A stretch of 64,000 bases of DNA from Cohnella sp. OV330 (GCF_900112065.1 NZ_FOKE01000020.1:1-64000), one strand, 5' to 3'. Numbered from the stretch's first letter, positions 8,005 to 15,757 are shown. The notes: generated from the sequence alone by a model not told the origin. Numbers and translations: made by a program.

Positions 8005-11000
8005 TTGAGACGCAAATTGAGCATGCTGATGTGTCTGGCGCTGCTTCTGGGGCTCATTCCGATATACGGCGGGAACGCCGACGCAGCCGCGCCGGGCAAT
8101 GAACCTCAGCTGGTCGCGGGGTATTACCACAATGTCGGGTTGACGACGAACGGGAGCGTATGGGGATGGGGCGGCAATGAAAAAGGCGGATTGGCCGACG
8201 GAACCAACGTGAATCGCAGCATCCCGGTAGCGGCACAGGGCATGACCGGCGTCGCGTCGATCGCGGCGGGAGTCAGACAATCGTTCGCGATCAAGAAGGA
8301 CGGGACGGTATGGGCCTGGGGCTCCAACAACTACGGGCAGTTGGGAGACGGCACGAAGACGGACAGATGGCTGCCCGTGCAAATCGCGATCGGCGACGTG
8401 GCTTCGCTGTCGGGCGGCATCGGCTACCATACGCTTGCCTTGAAGAAGGACGGGACCGTGTGGGCGTGGGGAGACAACGGCAACGGAGAGCTTGGGGACG
8501 GCACATTGACAGACCGCTCCGTACCTGCCGAAATCCCCGGTCTCGCGAACATGATCGCGGTATCGGCCGGCGGCTACCATAGCATCGCCCTGAAGGCCGA
8601 CGGGACGGTATGGGCTTGGGGACTCAATTCTTCGGGCGAGATGGGGAACGGTACGGAGTCGGTCGCTCAGACGACGCCGGTGCGAGTATCGGGGCTGGAT
8701 CATGTGGTCGCGATCTCGGCCGGCAACTATCACAATCTCGCGCTGAAGGAGAACGGGACGGTATGGGCGTGGGGCGACAACGACTGGGGCGCGCTGGGCG
8801 ACGGGACGACGACCAAGCGGATCGTGCCGGTCCAGGTGAACGGACTGAGCGGCGTTAAGGCAGTGTCCGCAGGCGGCTGGCACAGCATCGCGCTGAAGAC
8901 GGACGGCACGGTATGGACCTGGGGCTACAATAAGTACGGGCAGGTGGGCGACGGCACGCTAACGAATCGAAACGCGCCCGTGCAGTTAAGCGGTCTTTCC
9001 GAATTCGTGCAGATCGCGGCCGGCGCCTTTCACTCGGCAGCCTTGCGCAAAGACGGTTCTGTCTGGAGCTGGGGGCTCGGCAGCTACGGGCAGCACGGCA
9101 ACGCGAGCAGTGCCGATACCGCCGTTCCCGTTCAAAGCAAAGCATGGCTCGACGGCACGACGCCGGACGTCGCCTCCGGCACGATCGCGGCTTCGGGGGT
9201 TACGACGAACAGCGCTACGTTGACGTGGGCGAAGGCGACCGACAACATGACCGAGCAGTCCGGCTTGCAATATCGCGTTTATCGTTCCTTTAAAAGCAAT
9301 ATTCAGTCGGTCGCGGATATCGAATCCAAAGGCATCGTCGTCAACGCGTATACGGCCGATATCGACAGCTTGGCACTGACGGGCCTGCTCGACGGCATGC
9401 CTTACTACTTTAACGTGATCGTCAAGGATAAGGCCGGCAATAAGACCGCTTATGGGATGCAGCAGGTCGTGACGGTCGCCATCCCTACGTATAGCGTCAT
9501 CTATAGAGGGAACGGAAGTACCGGGGGCACCGTGCCGGTGGACGACTACACTTACTATGAGGGTGAAGAGGCCGAGGTTCTCGGCAATGCCGGAGGGCTG
9601 GTCAGAGCCGCATACACGTTCGCGAATTGGAACACGAAAGCCGACGGAACCGGCGAGGCTTATGCGGAAGGCGATTTGGCGCCCATCGGGCATGAGGACC
9701 TCGTGCTCTACGCGCAATGGACGAAGAACCCGCCCTACAAGGTAATCTACGAAGGCAACGGGGAAACGGGCGGCCCGGGTCCGAACGACGACGAGGAATA
9801 CGGGCCCGGCGCGGCTGCGATCGTCATGGGCAATGCCGGCGGCTTCGTCAAAAGCGGCTATGCCTTTGCCGGCTGGAATACCAAGCCGGACGGCGGCGGC
9901 ACGCCGTATTCGGCAGGGGAGACGCTGACCATCGGCGCTGACGACGTGACGCTGTATGCGCAGTGGACGGCGATCACGACGTATCGCGTGACGTACGAGG
10001 CAGGCGATACCGATAGCGGCAGCGTACCCGTGGATGCAGGCGCGTATGAAGAAGGCGCCGAAGTGACGGTGCGAGGCAATCCGGGTAATCTGGCGAAAGC
10101 CGGCTTTGACTTCGTCGGTTGGACGTTGTCGGCCGAGGGCACCGGAACGGTGTACAAGAATGGCGACAAGCTGACGATGGGCGCGTCCGACTTGACGCTG
10201 TACGCCAAGTGGGAGATCGATGCGGGCCCGGGCCCCGATCCTGTAGCTGCGCCGAAGCTATCGTCGCTCCATCTATCGGCGGGCGTTTGGAGCACGGCCT
10301 TTGCTTCGGACACGACGGCGTACACGATCACCCTGCCGGAGGAAGTCCCTTCGGTCGACATAACGTCGGCAGCCGCGAACGAACGCCAATCCGTTACGGC
10401 CAGCGTTTACGACGGGGAAGGCCTGCGGATCGTCGGCCCGGTCGAGCTCGGCGCAGAATCCGAGCGCGTCTCGCTTATCGCCTCCGCAGCCTCCTTGCAG
10501 ATCGCGGTCGTTGCCGAAGACGGCAGGGCATTGAAGTACACGCTGCAAATCAAAAGAGAAAAGGCGCAGGATCCGGCGACGCCAACGCCGATACCGACGC
10601 CTTCGCCAACGCCGACTCCGCCTCCATTCAAGCTGACGATCGGGGGAGCGGAGCAGTCCCTTATCGGAGCGGCGACCATGAACGCGCACGATCTCGACGT
10701 GCAGCTGCGATCATCGGCGCTGACGACCGGCTTGACGGATGCGGCTGAGGGGACTTCGATCGCGATCACGGCGCCAGACGACGCGTTGAGCCTGACCGTG
10801 CGGTTCGACGCAGCGGCGCTTAACGCCATGAAGGAGAAACGAGCGTTGCTCCAGCTCGTGACGGCCCAAGGAAGCTATACGCTTCCGATCACCGACCTTC
10901 CTCCTGTCGAAGCGGCTGCCGGCGCGACATACAGCTTGACCGTGGGCCGAGGGGGAGAAGGGACCGCCCTGCAGCTGTCCCAGGCGGCAACGGATGCGGG

Positions 11001-11841
11001 ATATGCCATCATCGGTTCGCCAGTATCGTTCGAATTAAAGGTAGACGATGCGGGCCGAGCGACGGTCGTCGACAGCTTCAAGTCCTTTGTAAAAAGAGAG
11101 CTGCCGCTGCCGGCTGGGGCCGATCCGACAGGCGTGACGGCCGTCGCGGTCGAACCCGACGGCACGCTTCGGCCGGTTCCGACGGAGATCGTGGCCCGCG
11201 ACGGCCGGTATTACGCAGTCGTCCGCAGTCTGACGAACAGCGCCTACGCGCTCGTCCGATCGACGGCGCAGGACTTCGCGGATCTGAGCGGGCACTGGGC
11301 ACGGGAAGCGATCGCCGACATGGCGGCTCGGCTGATCGTGTACGGCTATTCGGGCGGCGAATTCCGCCCGAACGCCGCCGTCAGCCGCGCGGAATTCGCT
11401 GCCATGCTCATTCGAGCGCTGGGACTGCCGCAAACGGCGAACGGAACGAACGCGTTCGCGGATATAAAGGCTGGGGCCTGGTACGGCGGAGCCGTCGAAC
11501 AAGCGGCGGCGTACAGCCTGCTGCTCGGCGGCAGCGACGGCCGATTCCGGCCGGACGAGACGATCACCCGCGAGGAAGCGTTCGCGGTAATCGCGCGCGC
11601 TGCGAAGCTCGCCGGCATTCAAGCCACGGCGGCAACCGGGGATGCGGACCGCATCCTGCTTGCATTCGCCGATGGCGACGCGATTCACGGATGGGCGCGC
11701 GAGGACGTAGCGGGCGCCGTGCAGGAGGGCCTCGTTCAAGGCGCAGGAGGCCGGCTTGATCCGACGGGATCGGTGACCCGCGCCGAGACGGCTACTATGC
11801 TTCGCCGCTTGCTCGTGCAGGCAGGCTTGATCCAAGATTAA
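8005..11841 (+). CDS. Surface-anchored RCC1-repeat / InlB B-repeat / SLH protein
   Basis: 1278 residues from TTG 8005, set by AGGAGG eight bases upstream. A signal peptide (about 1-30) precedes seven RCC1 propeller repeats (about 35-385) with WxWGxNxxGQLGDGT signatures. After that come a fibronectin-III-like segment (about 390-495), three InlB-type B repeats (about 497-575, 577-655 and 657-738; each ends in LYAQWT or LYAKWE), a cadherin-like beta-sandwich (about 750-850), a Thr-Pro linker, an all-beta region, and three SLH domains (about 1088-1275) that bind pyruvylated secondary wall polymer. It should sit on the cell surface and may bind another cell or polymer; its ligand is unknown. It lies alone between two terminators. 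Its RCC1 array points to protein binding, not catalysis. Confidence 0.85.
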   Translation: MRRKLSMLMCLALLLGLIPIYGGNADAAAPGNEPQLVAGYYHNVGLTTNGSVWGWGGNEKGGLADGTNVNRSIPVAAQGMTGVASIAAGVRQSFAIKKDGTVWAWGSNNYGQLGDGTKTDRWLPVQIAIGDVASLSGGIGYHTLALKKDGTVWAWGDNGNGELGDGTLTDRSVPAEIPGLANMIAVSAGGYHSIALKADGTVWAWGLNSSGEMGNGTESVAQTTPVRVSGLDHVVAISAGNYHNLALKENGTVWAWGDNDWGALGDGTTTKRIVPVQVNGLSGVKAVSAGGWHSIALKTDGTVWTWGYNKYGQVGDGTLTNRNAPVQLSGLSEFVQIAAGAFHSAALRKDGSVWSWGLGSYGQHGNASSADTAVPVQSKAWLDGTTPDVASGTIAASGVTTNSATLTWAKATDNMTEQSGLQYRVYRSFKSNIQSVADIESKGIVVNAYTADIDSLALTGLLDGMPYYFNVIVKDKAGNKTAYGMQQVVTVAIPTYSVIYRGNGSTGGTVPVDDYTYYEGEEAEVLGNAGGLVRAAYTFANWNTKADGTGEAYAEGDLAPIGHEDLVLYAQWTKNPPYKVIYEGNGETGGPGPNDDEEYGPGAAAIVMGNAGGFVKSGYAFAGWNTKPDGGGTPYSAGETLTIGADDVTLYAQWTAITTYRVTYEAGDTDSGSVPVDAGAYEEGAEVTVRGNPGNLAKAGFDFVGWTLSAEGTGTVYKNGDKLTMGASDLTLYAKWEIDAGPGPDPVAAPKLSSLHLSAGVWSTAFASDTTAYTITLPEEVPSVDITSAAANERQSVTASVYDGEGLRIVGPVELGAESERVSLIASAASLQIAVVAEDGRALKYTLQIKREKAQDPATPTPIPTPSPTPTPPPFKLTIGGAEQSLIGAATMNAHDLDVQLRSSALTTGLTDAAEGTSIAITAPDDALSLTVRFDAAALNAMKEKRALLQLVTAQGSYTLPITDLPPVEAAAGATYSLTVGRGGEGTALQLSQAATDAGYAIIGSPVSFELKVDDAGRATVVDSFKSFVKRELPLPAGADPTGVTAVAVEPDGTLRPVPTEIVARDGRYYAVVRSLTNSAYALVRSTAQDFADLSGHWAREAIADMAARLIVYGYSGGEFRPNAAVSRAEFAAMLIRALGLPQTANGTNAFADIKAGAWYGGAVEQAAAYSLLLGGSDGRFRPDETITREEAFAVIARAAKLAGIQATAATGDADRILLAFADGDAIHGWAREDVAGAVQEGLVQGAGGRLDPTGSVTRAETATMLRRLLVQAGLIQD

Positions 11842-11850
11842 CGTTTTTAC

Positions 11851-11899
11851 AGAGAGGGACAACCCGGGCGGTCTGCCTGAACCGTCCTTCTCTTTTTTT
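11851..11899 (+). terminator. Terminator of the SLH protein gene
   Basis: AGAGAGGGAC (11851-11860) pairs with GTCCTTCTCT (11884-11893), with an inner CGGT/ACCG stem, followed by a run of T's to 11899. Confidence 0.88.
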
Positions 11900-11915
11900 A
11901 TCGGCGCTCGATTAA

Positions 11916-11946
11916 TTGCCTGCAATTCCCGTCAATTTGGTACAAT
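11916..11946 (+). promoter_or_regulatory. Probable extended -10 promoter for the two small genes
   Basis: TGGTACAAT (11938-11946) is an extended -10; TTGCCT at 11916 is a weak -35 at a long 19-bp spacing. It lies 50 bp before the 78-residue ORF. Confidence 0.45.
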
Positions 11947-11997
11947 AAGAAACGGTCAAGCGCAAGAAGAGTTACCGGCAGTCAAGGAGGCATCGGA

Positions 11998-12234
11998 ATG
12001 GAAAATACGGCGCAGGACGTGGCGGACTGGATGGTTAGCGAGATTCGCCATCGGGGAATGTTGAAGCAGGAGGAAGCGGTCGCTTATATCCGCGAGCAGT
12101 TCGGCGAACGATTCGTGTTCGTGAACGAACGCGGCCATACAGCGCTCGACCGCGAGGTGGTCAAGGCGTTTCGCAAGCTCCACGGGGGCCGCGTCGCTTG
12201 GGATCGCGACGGTTTTTTCTGGGGATGGACCTGA
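11998..12234 (+). CDS. Small conserved protein of unknown function (78 aa)
   Basis: A good AAGGAGG site seven bases before ATG 11998 supports expression. The sequence is acidic at the N terminus (MENTAQDVADWM) with a basic, aromatic C-terminal half (VVKAFRKLHGGRVAWDRDGFFWGWT). There are no membrane segments or cysteines, so it is probably a soluble helical protein with a small beta finish. It resembles DUF6953-type proteins from memory, but that is not certain. The next gene starts 65 bp downstream and may be co-transcribed. No function can be given. Confidence 0.7.
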   Translation: MENTAQDVADWMVSEIRHRGMLKQEEAVAYIREQFGERFVFVNERGHTALDREVVKAFRKLHGGRVAWDRDGFFWGWT

Positions 12235-12298
12235 AGCGGCCGGTTGAACGCGCGGATGCGCAGCGATATAGATAGATCATGACAAGGAGCGTGCAAGC

Positions 12299-12766
12299 AT
12301 GCTGAGCTTTGAGCAAAAGCTGGCGATCGCCGACGAATTCAAAGAGCTGACGCGCAAGGACGTATCGCTCGGCCGCGTCAATTATCAATTCGAAGGCAGC
12401 GCCTTCGACAAGAAAAACGTCATTTATCATTTGCACCGCAGCGGCAACGGCTTCGTATATGCGGGGAGGCTTGACGGGTACGATACGGACGATAAAGGCT
12501 TCGCCAATATCGCCGAGTTTTCGGAGGAACAGCTGCGGACGATCGTCGCGGCATCCATCGATTCGCTCAGAGGCGAAGCGGGCGCAGCATCCGAGCCGGC
12601 CCTAGAAGAAATCTGGCGGAACGAGAAGCGGCAGACGCTGGAATTGAAGTACGACGACGAAGATGCGATGTGGTACGTCTATGCGGGGCTTAACTTGGAC
12701 GGCGCATTCGACTCCTACGACGAAGCCGCGGCCTACTTGAAGGAAGAAGGGTTCGCCAAGGCTTAA
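12299..12766 (+). CDS. Conserved hypothetical acidic protein (155 aa)
   Basis: ATG 12299 follows ACAAGGAG at the right distance. The protein is soluble and acidic, with no signal peptide or membrane helix. It may contain two related halves: an N-terminal part with YQFEGSAFDKKNVIYHLHRSGNGFVYAGRL, then a C-terminal part with LELKYDDEDAMWYVYAGLNLDGAFDSYDEAAAYL. Both have the beta-strand pattern ending in [FY]VYAG. I do not recognise the family. Its position after the 78-residue ORF suggests a two-gene transcript. Confidence 0.7.
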   Translation: MLSFEQKLAIADEFKELTRKDVSLGRVNYQFEGSAFDKKNVIYHLHRSGNGFVYAGRLDGYDTDDKGFANIAEFSEEQLRTIVAASIDSLRGEAGAASEPALEEIWRNEKRQTLELKYDDEDAMWYVYAGLNLDGAFDSYDEAAAYLKEEGFAKA

Positions 12767-12846
12767 ATCGTGCTTTGAAAAGGGGCGGAAATCCGCTTAA
12801 GGACCATTTTGGATTTGCCATCCGTTCTTTTATGGGCTATGATGGA

Positions 12847-12852
12847 TATAAT
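12847..12852 (+). promoter_or_regulatory. Candidate -10 box upstream of ydjO
   Basis: A perfect TATAAT with no good -35 (nothing close to TTGACA 16-18 bp upstream). A transcript from here would start near 12859, immediately before the long hairpin at 12867. Confidence 0.35.
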
Positions 12853-12866
12853 GCATGTACGTGGAG

Positions 12867-12927
12867 AATCATATATCGTCAAGGTTCCATGGCAGTTAGC
12901 GAAGCCTTGTCGAGTATATGATTTTTT
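12867..12927 (+). terminator. Long AT-rich terminator or attenuator hairpin before ydjO
   Basis: An 18-bp stem (12867-12884 with 12905-12923) with one mismatch and one bulged G, a 20-nt loop, then a T run to 12927. It may end the 12299 gene, 100 bp upstream, or act as an attenuator in the ydjO leader, because it lies between the TATAAT at 12847 and the ydjO start. Confidence 0.75.
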
Positions 12928-13002
12928 AGTTTTGACGGTTCGAGGCTGCTTGTGTTACGCCCAATACAAGGAACAAGGCTAAGCCTTGGAGAGGAGCGCT
13001 CC

Positions 13003-13218
13003 ATGTACAATTCCCGCAAAAAACCGGTCGAAGAGGTCCCCCTCGAGCCGACTTCCGTATGGTCCTGCGCCAGCGATAGCTGCAACGGATGGATTCGCGA
13101 AAATTTTGCGTTTTCGGACGAACCGGCTTGCACGCTCTGCGGATCGCCGATGGAAAAGACCGAGCGCATGCTTCCCGCCCTCGTGAACACGAGCCTGTCG
13201 ATGTCGAGCCGCAGCTGA
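13003..13218 (+). CDS. ydjO: Cold-inducible YdjO-family zinc-ribbon-like protein
   Basis: 71 residues from ATG 13003, with GGAGAGGAG six to eight bases before it; a longer in-frame TTG start at 12952 has no site. The core VWSCASDSCNGWIRENFAF...CTLCGSPM, followed by TRMLP-like TERMLPAL, matches the YdjO family. Four cysteines, in a CxxxxC and a CxxC pair, should hold one zinc. In B. subtilis ydjO is cold-induced; its molecular role is unknown. A cold-shock gene follows 420 bp downstream. A 6-bp hairpin at 12973-12987 directly abuts the ribosome binding site. Confidence 0.85.
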   Translation: MYNSRKKPVEEVPLEPTSVWSCASDSCNGWIRENFAFSDEPACTLCGSPMEKTERMLPALVNTSLSMSSRS

Positions 13219-13260
13219 GGCTGGCCGCCGCATCGAACTTGGATACCCGTGATCGCGCCC

Positions 13261-13294
13261 GATGCCGTATCTCCTTATGGAGAGCGGCATCTTT
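13261..13294 (+). terminator. Terminator of ydjO
   Basis: GATGCCG (13261-13267) pairs with CGGCATC (13285-13291), with an inner CTCC/GGAG stem, followed by TTT. Confidence 0.75.
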
Positions 13295-13383
13295 GCATCT
13301 GAGGGGGAGATTCGATATTTCCAAAAAAAAGTTGTGCGACCCTGTTTAAGATCTCCCGTATTTGGTTAACCTATATATGAGCG

Positions 13384-13434
13384 ACGCTTTACCCTGCCGA
13401 GGGGAGTGAAGCCGGCAAGGAAGAGCGTTTTATT
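13384..13434 (+). terminator. Second strong hairpin terminator in the ydjO-csp gap
   Basis: A 16-bp stem with two mismatches (13384-13399 with 13413-13428), a 13-nt purine-rich loop, then TTTTATT. No gene lies between this and the ydjO terminator, so it either backs that one up or ends a small RNA starting after 13295. Confidence 0.7.
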
Positions 13435-13463
13435 GTTCTGCCTTACATGGACCATTTCTGCAT

Positions 13464-13492
13464 TTGCGTTCCTGGACAAGATATGATAAGAT
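13464..13492 (+). promoter_or_regulatory. Candidate csp promoter
   Basis: TTGCGT (13464-13469), a 17-bp spacer, then TAAGAT (13487-13492). It would start RNA near 13499 and leave a leader of about 140 nt, typical of cold-shock genes. The match to consensus is modest. Confidence 0.4.
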
Positions 13493-13499
13493 GAATCTA

Positions 13500-13639
13500 A
13501 TCTAAATCTTGACCTGAGTTCGCATATTGTAGAGGGTTATTATTTTAGAAGCTTTAATAACCTTGTACAATATGTGAATTTTATTTTCTACGCAAAATAA
13601 AGGTCATGTAGAAAAAACATTTTTTGGAGGTAATACCAA
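13500..13639 (+). promoter_or_regulatory. Structured cold-shock mRNA leader
   Basis: The leader holds one long AU-rich stem, with CATATTGTA 13523-13531 and GGTTATTA 13535-13542 pairing with 13555-13562 and 13566-13574. After it come two mutually exclusive hairpins: 13581-13587 with 13594-13600, or 13584-13591 with 13608-13615. The Shine-Dalgarno GGAGG (13626-13630) follows within 11 nt. Long AU-rich leaders of this sort act as cold-responsive RNA switches in other csp genes. Confidence 0.65.
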
Positions 13640-13843
13640 ATGGCTCAACAAGGTACAGTTAAGTGGTTCAACGCAGAAAAAGGCTTCGGTTTCATCGAAG
13701 TTGAAGGCGGCAACGACGTATTCGTTCACTTCTCCGCAATCGTCGGCGAAGGCTTCAAGACGCTTGACGAAGGCCAACGCGTTGAATTCAACGTTGTTCA
13801 AGGCAACCGCGGTCCTCAAGCTGAGAACGTTGTAAAGCTGTAA
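13640..13843 (+). CDS. Cold-shock protein (CspA/CspB family RNA chaperone)
   Basis: 67 residues, the full length of the family. It has RNP1 (KGFGFIEV) and RNP2 (VFVHFSAI) nucleic-acid-binding motifs on a five-strand OB fold, beginning TVKWFNAEKGFGFI. It binds single-stranded RNA or DNA and melts secondary structure at low temperature. The start ATG 13640 is preceded by GGAGG. Its codon use is noticeably biased towards preferred codons compared with its neighbours, as expected for a highly expressed gene. It is monocistronic, with a leader and its own terminator. Confidence 0.97.
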   Translation: MAQQGTVKWFNAEKGFGFIEVEGGNDVFVHFSAIVGEGFKTLDEGQRVEFNVVQGNRGPQAENVVKL

Positions 13844-13878
13844 TAGGATTTTAAGCGGCGGCAACGCCCTTAAATAGC

Positions 13879-13904
13879 AAAGCCCGGCCTATGGCCGGGC
13901 TTTT
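13879..13904. terminator. Terminator of the csp gene
   Basis: AAAGCCCGGCC (13879-13889) pairs perfectly with GGCCGGGCTTT (13893-13903) around TAT. It may also stop the convergent gene at 13954. Confidence 0.92.
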
Positions 13905-13953
13905 GTGCGTGTATGAACCTGAATTCGGTTTCTTGCTTCTGCCTTTTGGGCGT

Positions 13954-14766
13954 TCATGCCGCGGCCAAAAACGACGCGCGTGCGATCGCCTCCGAGATTT
14001 TCTGCTCGAGCGCGTATTGATTTTGCTTGGCTTCGTTGATCTGGCCGGCTATCTTGAGCAGGCTCGCAAGCGCGCTGGAGGCGTCTCCAGGGGCATTCTT
14101 TTTCGCGGCTGCATTAAAGCTGCTCCAGAGCGTCTTGCCTGCCTGCTTTGCGGCGGAAGCGGCCCGTTTTTCCGCTTGAATACGCGTCTTCAACCCGTCG
14201 ATCGCTTCCAGCGGCTCCTTGGCTCGCTTCGACTTCGCGGTGGCGGCGCTTTTGGCGAGCTTGAGCTTGTCTTGCTTGGCTCGAATATCGTCGCGAGCGA
14301 GTTGAACCGTCACTTTCATGATATCGGCTTGAAGCTTGAGCGCCGCGTTCAGCTCTTTGTTTTTTAACATGCGTGCCGCTTCGATCCGCTTGTTGAGCGC
14401 CGTATAACCTTCGAAGAGCGGCTTGTACTTGGCCTGCGCAGCCTTGACCTGTCCGTCCAGCTTGGCGATATCGACGGCGTCGATGTCTTTGATCCGCTGC
14501 TTGGCCGTCTTCAACTGCAGCTCGTTGCGATCGTGCAGGGCGGCGGTCGCTTCGTCCGTCTGATCGCCCTTGGCCTCCAGCGATACGAGCGCGTCGTGTT
14601 GAGACGCGATCTTGGTGCGCAGCGCCGGCTCCGTCGCCGCATACATCTTGTCGTAAGCGGTCTTGGCCGCCGCGGAGAAGGTGAACGCAGCGGCCTCCGA
14701 CACCCCCGGCAACATCGCAAACCACGTCAGTACCGCCGCAAGCACGACTTTAAATCCCCATCGCAT
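13954..14766 (-). CDS. Secreted helical coiled-coil protein of unknown function
   Basis: 270 residues. An N-terminal signal peptide (RWGFKVVLAAVLTWFAMLPGVSEAAA) is followed by an almost entirely alpha-helical, Lys/Ala/Glu-rich chain with heptad character (for example ALHDRNELQLKTAKQRIKDIDAV and RDDIRAKQDKLKLAKSAATAKSKRAKEPLEAIDGLKTRI). There are no cysteines and no catalytic motif. It is probably an exported rod-like or wall-associated protein. The start at 14766 has GGAGGAAA upstream; extending to 14883 would run through a terminator. It has its own promoter (14882-14911) and a leader with a terminator hairpin, suggesting controlled expression. The family is not recognised. Confidence 0.75.
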   Translation of the reverse strand: MRWGFKVVLAAVLTWFAMLPGVSEAAAFTFSAAAKTAYDKMYAATEPALRTKIASQHDALVSLEAKGDQTDEATAALHDRNELQLKTAKQRIKDIDAVDIAKLDGQVKAAQAKYKPLFEGYTALNKRIEAARMLKNKELNAALKLQADIMKVTVQLARDDIRAKQDKLKLAKSAATAKSKRAKEPLEAIDGLKTRIQAEKRAASAAKQAGKTLWSSFNAAAKKNAPGDASSALASLLKIAGQINEAKQNQYALEQKISEAIARASFLAAA

Positions 14767-14802
14767 AACGAATTTCCTCCCCGAAAAGGTTGATTGGACA
14801 GC

Positions 14803-14849
14803 AAAAAAGCACCAGCAAGCAAGGCTGTGGCCTTGACTCACGGGTGCTT
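14803..14849 (-). terminator. Leader terminator (possible attenuator) of the helical protein gene
   Basis: Read on the minus strand, AAGCACC (14849-14843) pairs with GGTGCTT (14813-14807), with an inner GCCTTG/CAAGGC stem, then six T's. It lies between a good minus-strand promoter and the coding start at 14766, so full-length mRNA needs readthrough. Confidence 0.8.
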
Positions 14850-14881
14850 CCCCTGTCGGATGATAAGTATTCTGTTCGTTC

Positions 14882-14911
14882 AATATACACGGAAACGATG
14901 TTGGAAGTCAA
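14882..14911 (-). promoter_or_regulatory. Sigma-A promoter reading into the helical protein gene
   Basis: On the minus strand: TTGACT (14911-14906), an 18-bp spacer, then TATATT (14887-14882). The predicted RNA start near 14875 is only about 26 nt before the terminator hairpin. Confidence 0.65.
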
Positions 14912-14955
14912 TCCCTTTTTGGGAACGTATATTCCCGTCCTAAAAGGGCGAATGG

Positions 14956-15471
14956 TTACTTTTGGATAAGCACCAGCGTTTTGCTCGGAATCTCGTCGTA
15001 CAGCCAACGGATGTCTTTATTGTGCAGGCGTATGCAGCCGGCGGATACGTATTTGCCGATCGATTTCTCATTGTTGGTGCCGTGGATGCCGTAAGCGTAG
15101 GAGACGTCGCCGTTTTTCAGCGTCACCTTGAGGCCGAGCCAGCGATCGCCAAGCGGATTTTTAGGATCGCCGCCTTTGATTTTTTCCTTGTAGTAGGGGC
15201 GATTTTTAATTTTCTCCTGAATGACAAAAAGACCTTCGGGGGTGTACGAAGGTTTGGCGCCGGTCGCGACCGGGAACGTTTTGACGAGCTTGCCTTCCTT
15301 GAAGTACGCCAGCTTATTGAGCGATTTGTCGATTACGATGAAGTTCTCGTAGCCGCTGTACTTCGCGTCCAGCTTGATCTGGGCGGCTGATGCCGCGGAT
15401 GCGGTACCTAAGGGAATCAGGCCAATCATGCAGATGAACAGACCGAGCAACACCGAAAAAGCTTTTTTCAA
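14956..15471 (-). CDS. Secreted L,D-transpeptidase (YkuD domain)
   Basis: 171 residues from TTG 15471 (GGAGGCGA upstream). A signal peptide ends near ASAASA (about 27-30), followed by a single YkuD domain with the catalytic motif HGTNNEKSIGKYVSAGCIRL, in which His and Cys carry out meso-DAP 3-3 crosslinking. No LysM domain is present, unlike B. subtilis YkuD, so this is a minimal form. It should act on peptidoglycan outside the membrane. A hairpin directly after the stop (14913-14948) lacks a T run. The Shine-Dalgarno can be masked by an upstream complement (15515-15524). Confidence 0.9.
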   Translation of the reverse strand: MKKAFSVLLGLFICMIGLIPLGTASAASAAQIKLDAKYSGYENFIVIDKSLNKLAYFKEGKLVKTFPVATGAKPSYTPEGLFVIQEKIKNRPYYKEKIKGGDPKNPLGDRWLGLKVTLKNGDVSYAYGIHGTNNEKSIGKYVSAGCIRLHNKDIRWLYDEIPSKTLVLIQK

Positions 15472-15474
15472 TGG

Positions 15475-15524
15475 AATCGCCTCCTTGCGCTGTTCCCCAT
15501 GGATATGCGCGAGAGGAGGCGAAT
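15475..15524 (-). promoter_or_regulatory. Possible Shine-Dalgarno-masking hairpin of the L,D-transpeptidase
   Basis: On the minus strand ATTCGCCTCC (15524-15515) can pair with GGAGGCGATT (15484-15475), which is the ribosome binding site, across a 30-nt loop: eight contiguous pairs. Control of translation is inferred only. Confidence 0.45.
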
Positions 15525-15538
15525 ATGGTTGGATAAGC

Positions 15539-15757
15539 TCAGGTTTTCCGCTTCAGCTCGAAAAATTCGCAGTCCCGCCTATTGTGATAGGCCAGTTCGC
15601 TGACGCTGGTCTGAATGACGACGGTGTTGTCGTCGAAGCGAAGAATGACGCCGCCGCTGTCCACGATATGATCGTTTTTGAAAACGCGCATGCGGAGCTG
15701 ACGCTCCATCGCCTCTTGGAAATCCGCGTCCGTAAACAGTCTGCGGTTGATTGACAT
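15539..15757 (-). CDS. Small conserved hypothetical protein (72 aa)
   Basis: AAAGGGG seven bases before the ATG at 15757 supports translation. The N terminus is helical and charged (FTDADFQEAMERQLRMRVF). The second half looks like a small beta barrel (HIVDSGGVILRFDDNTVVIQTSVSELAYHNRRDCEFFEL), consistent with a compact soluble regulator or adaptor. There are no membrane segments. It precedes the L,D-transpeptidase gene on the same strand with 67 bp between them, so they could share a transcript. Family not recognised. Confidence 0.65.
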   Translation of the reverse strand: MSINRRLFTDADFQEAMERQLRMRVFKNDHIVDSGGVILRFDDNTVVIQTSVSELAYHNRRDCEFFELKRKT

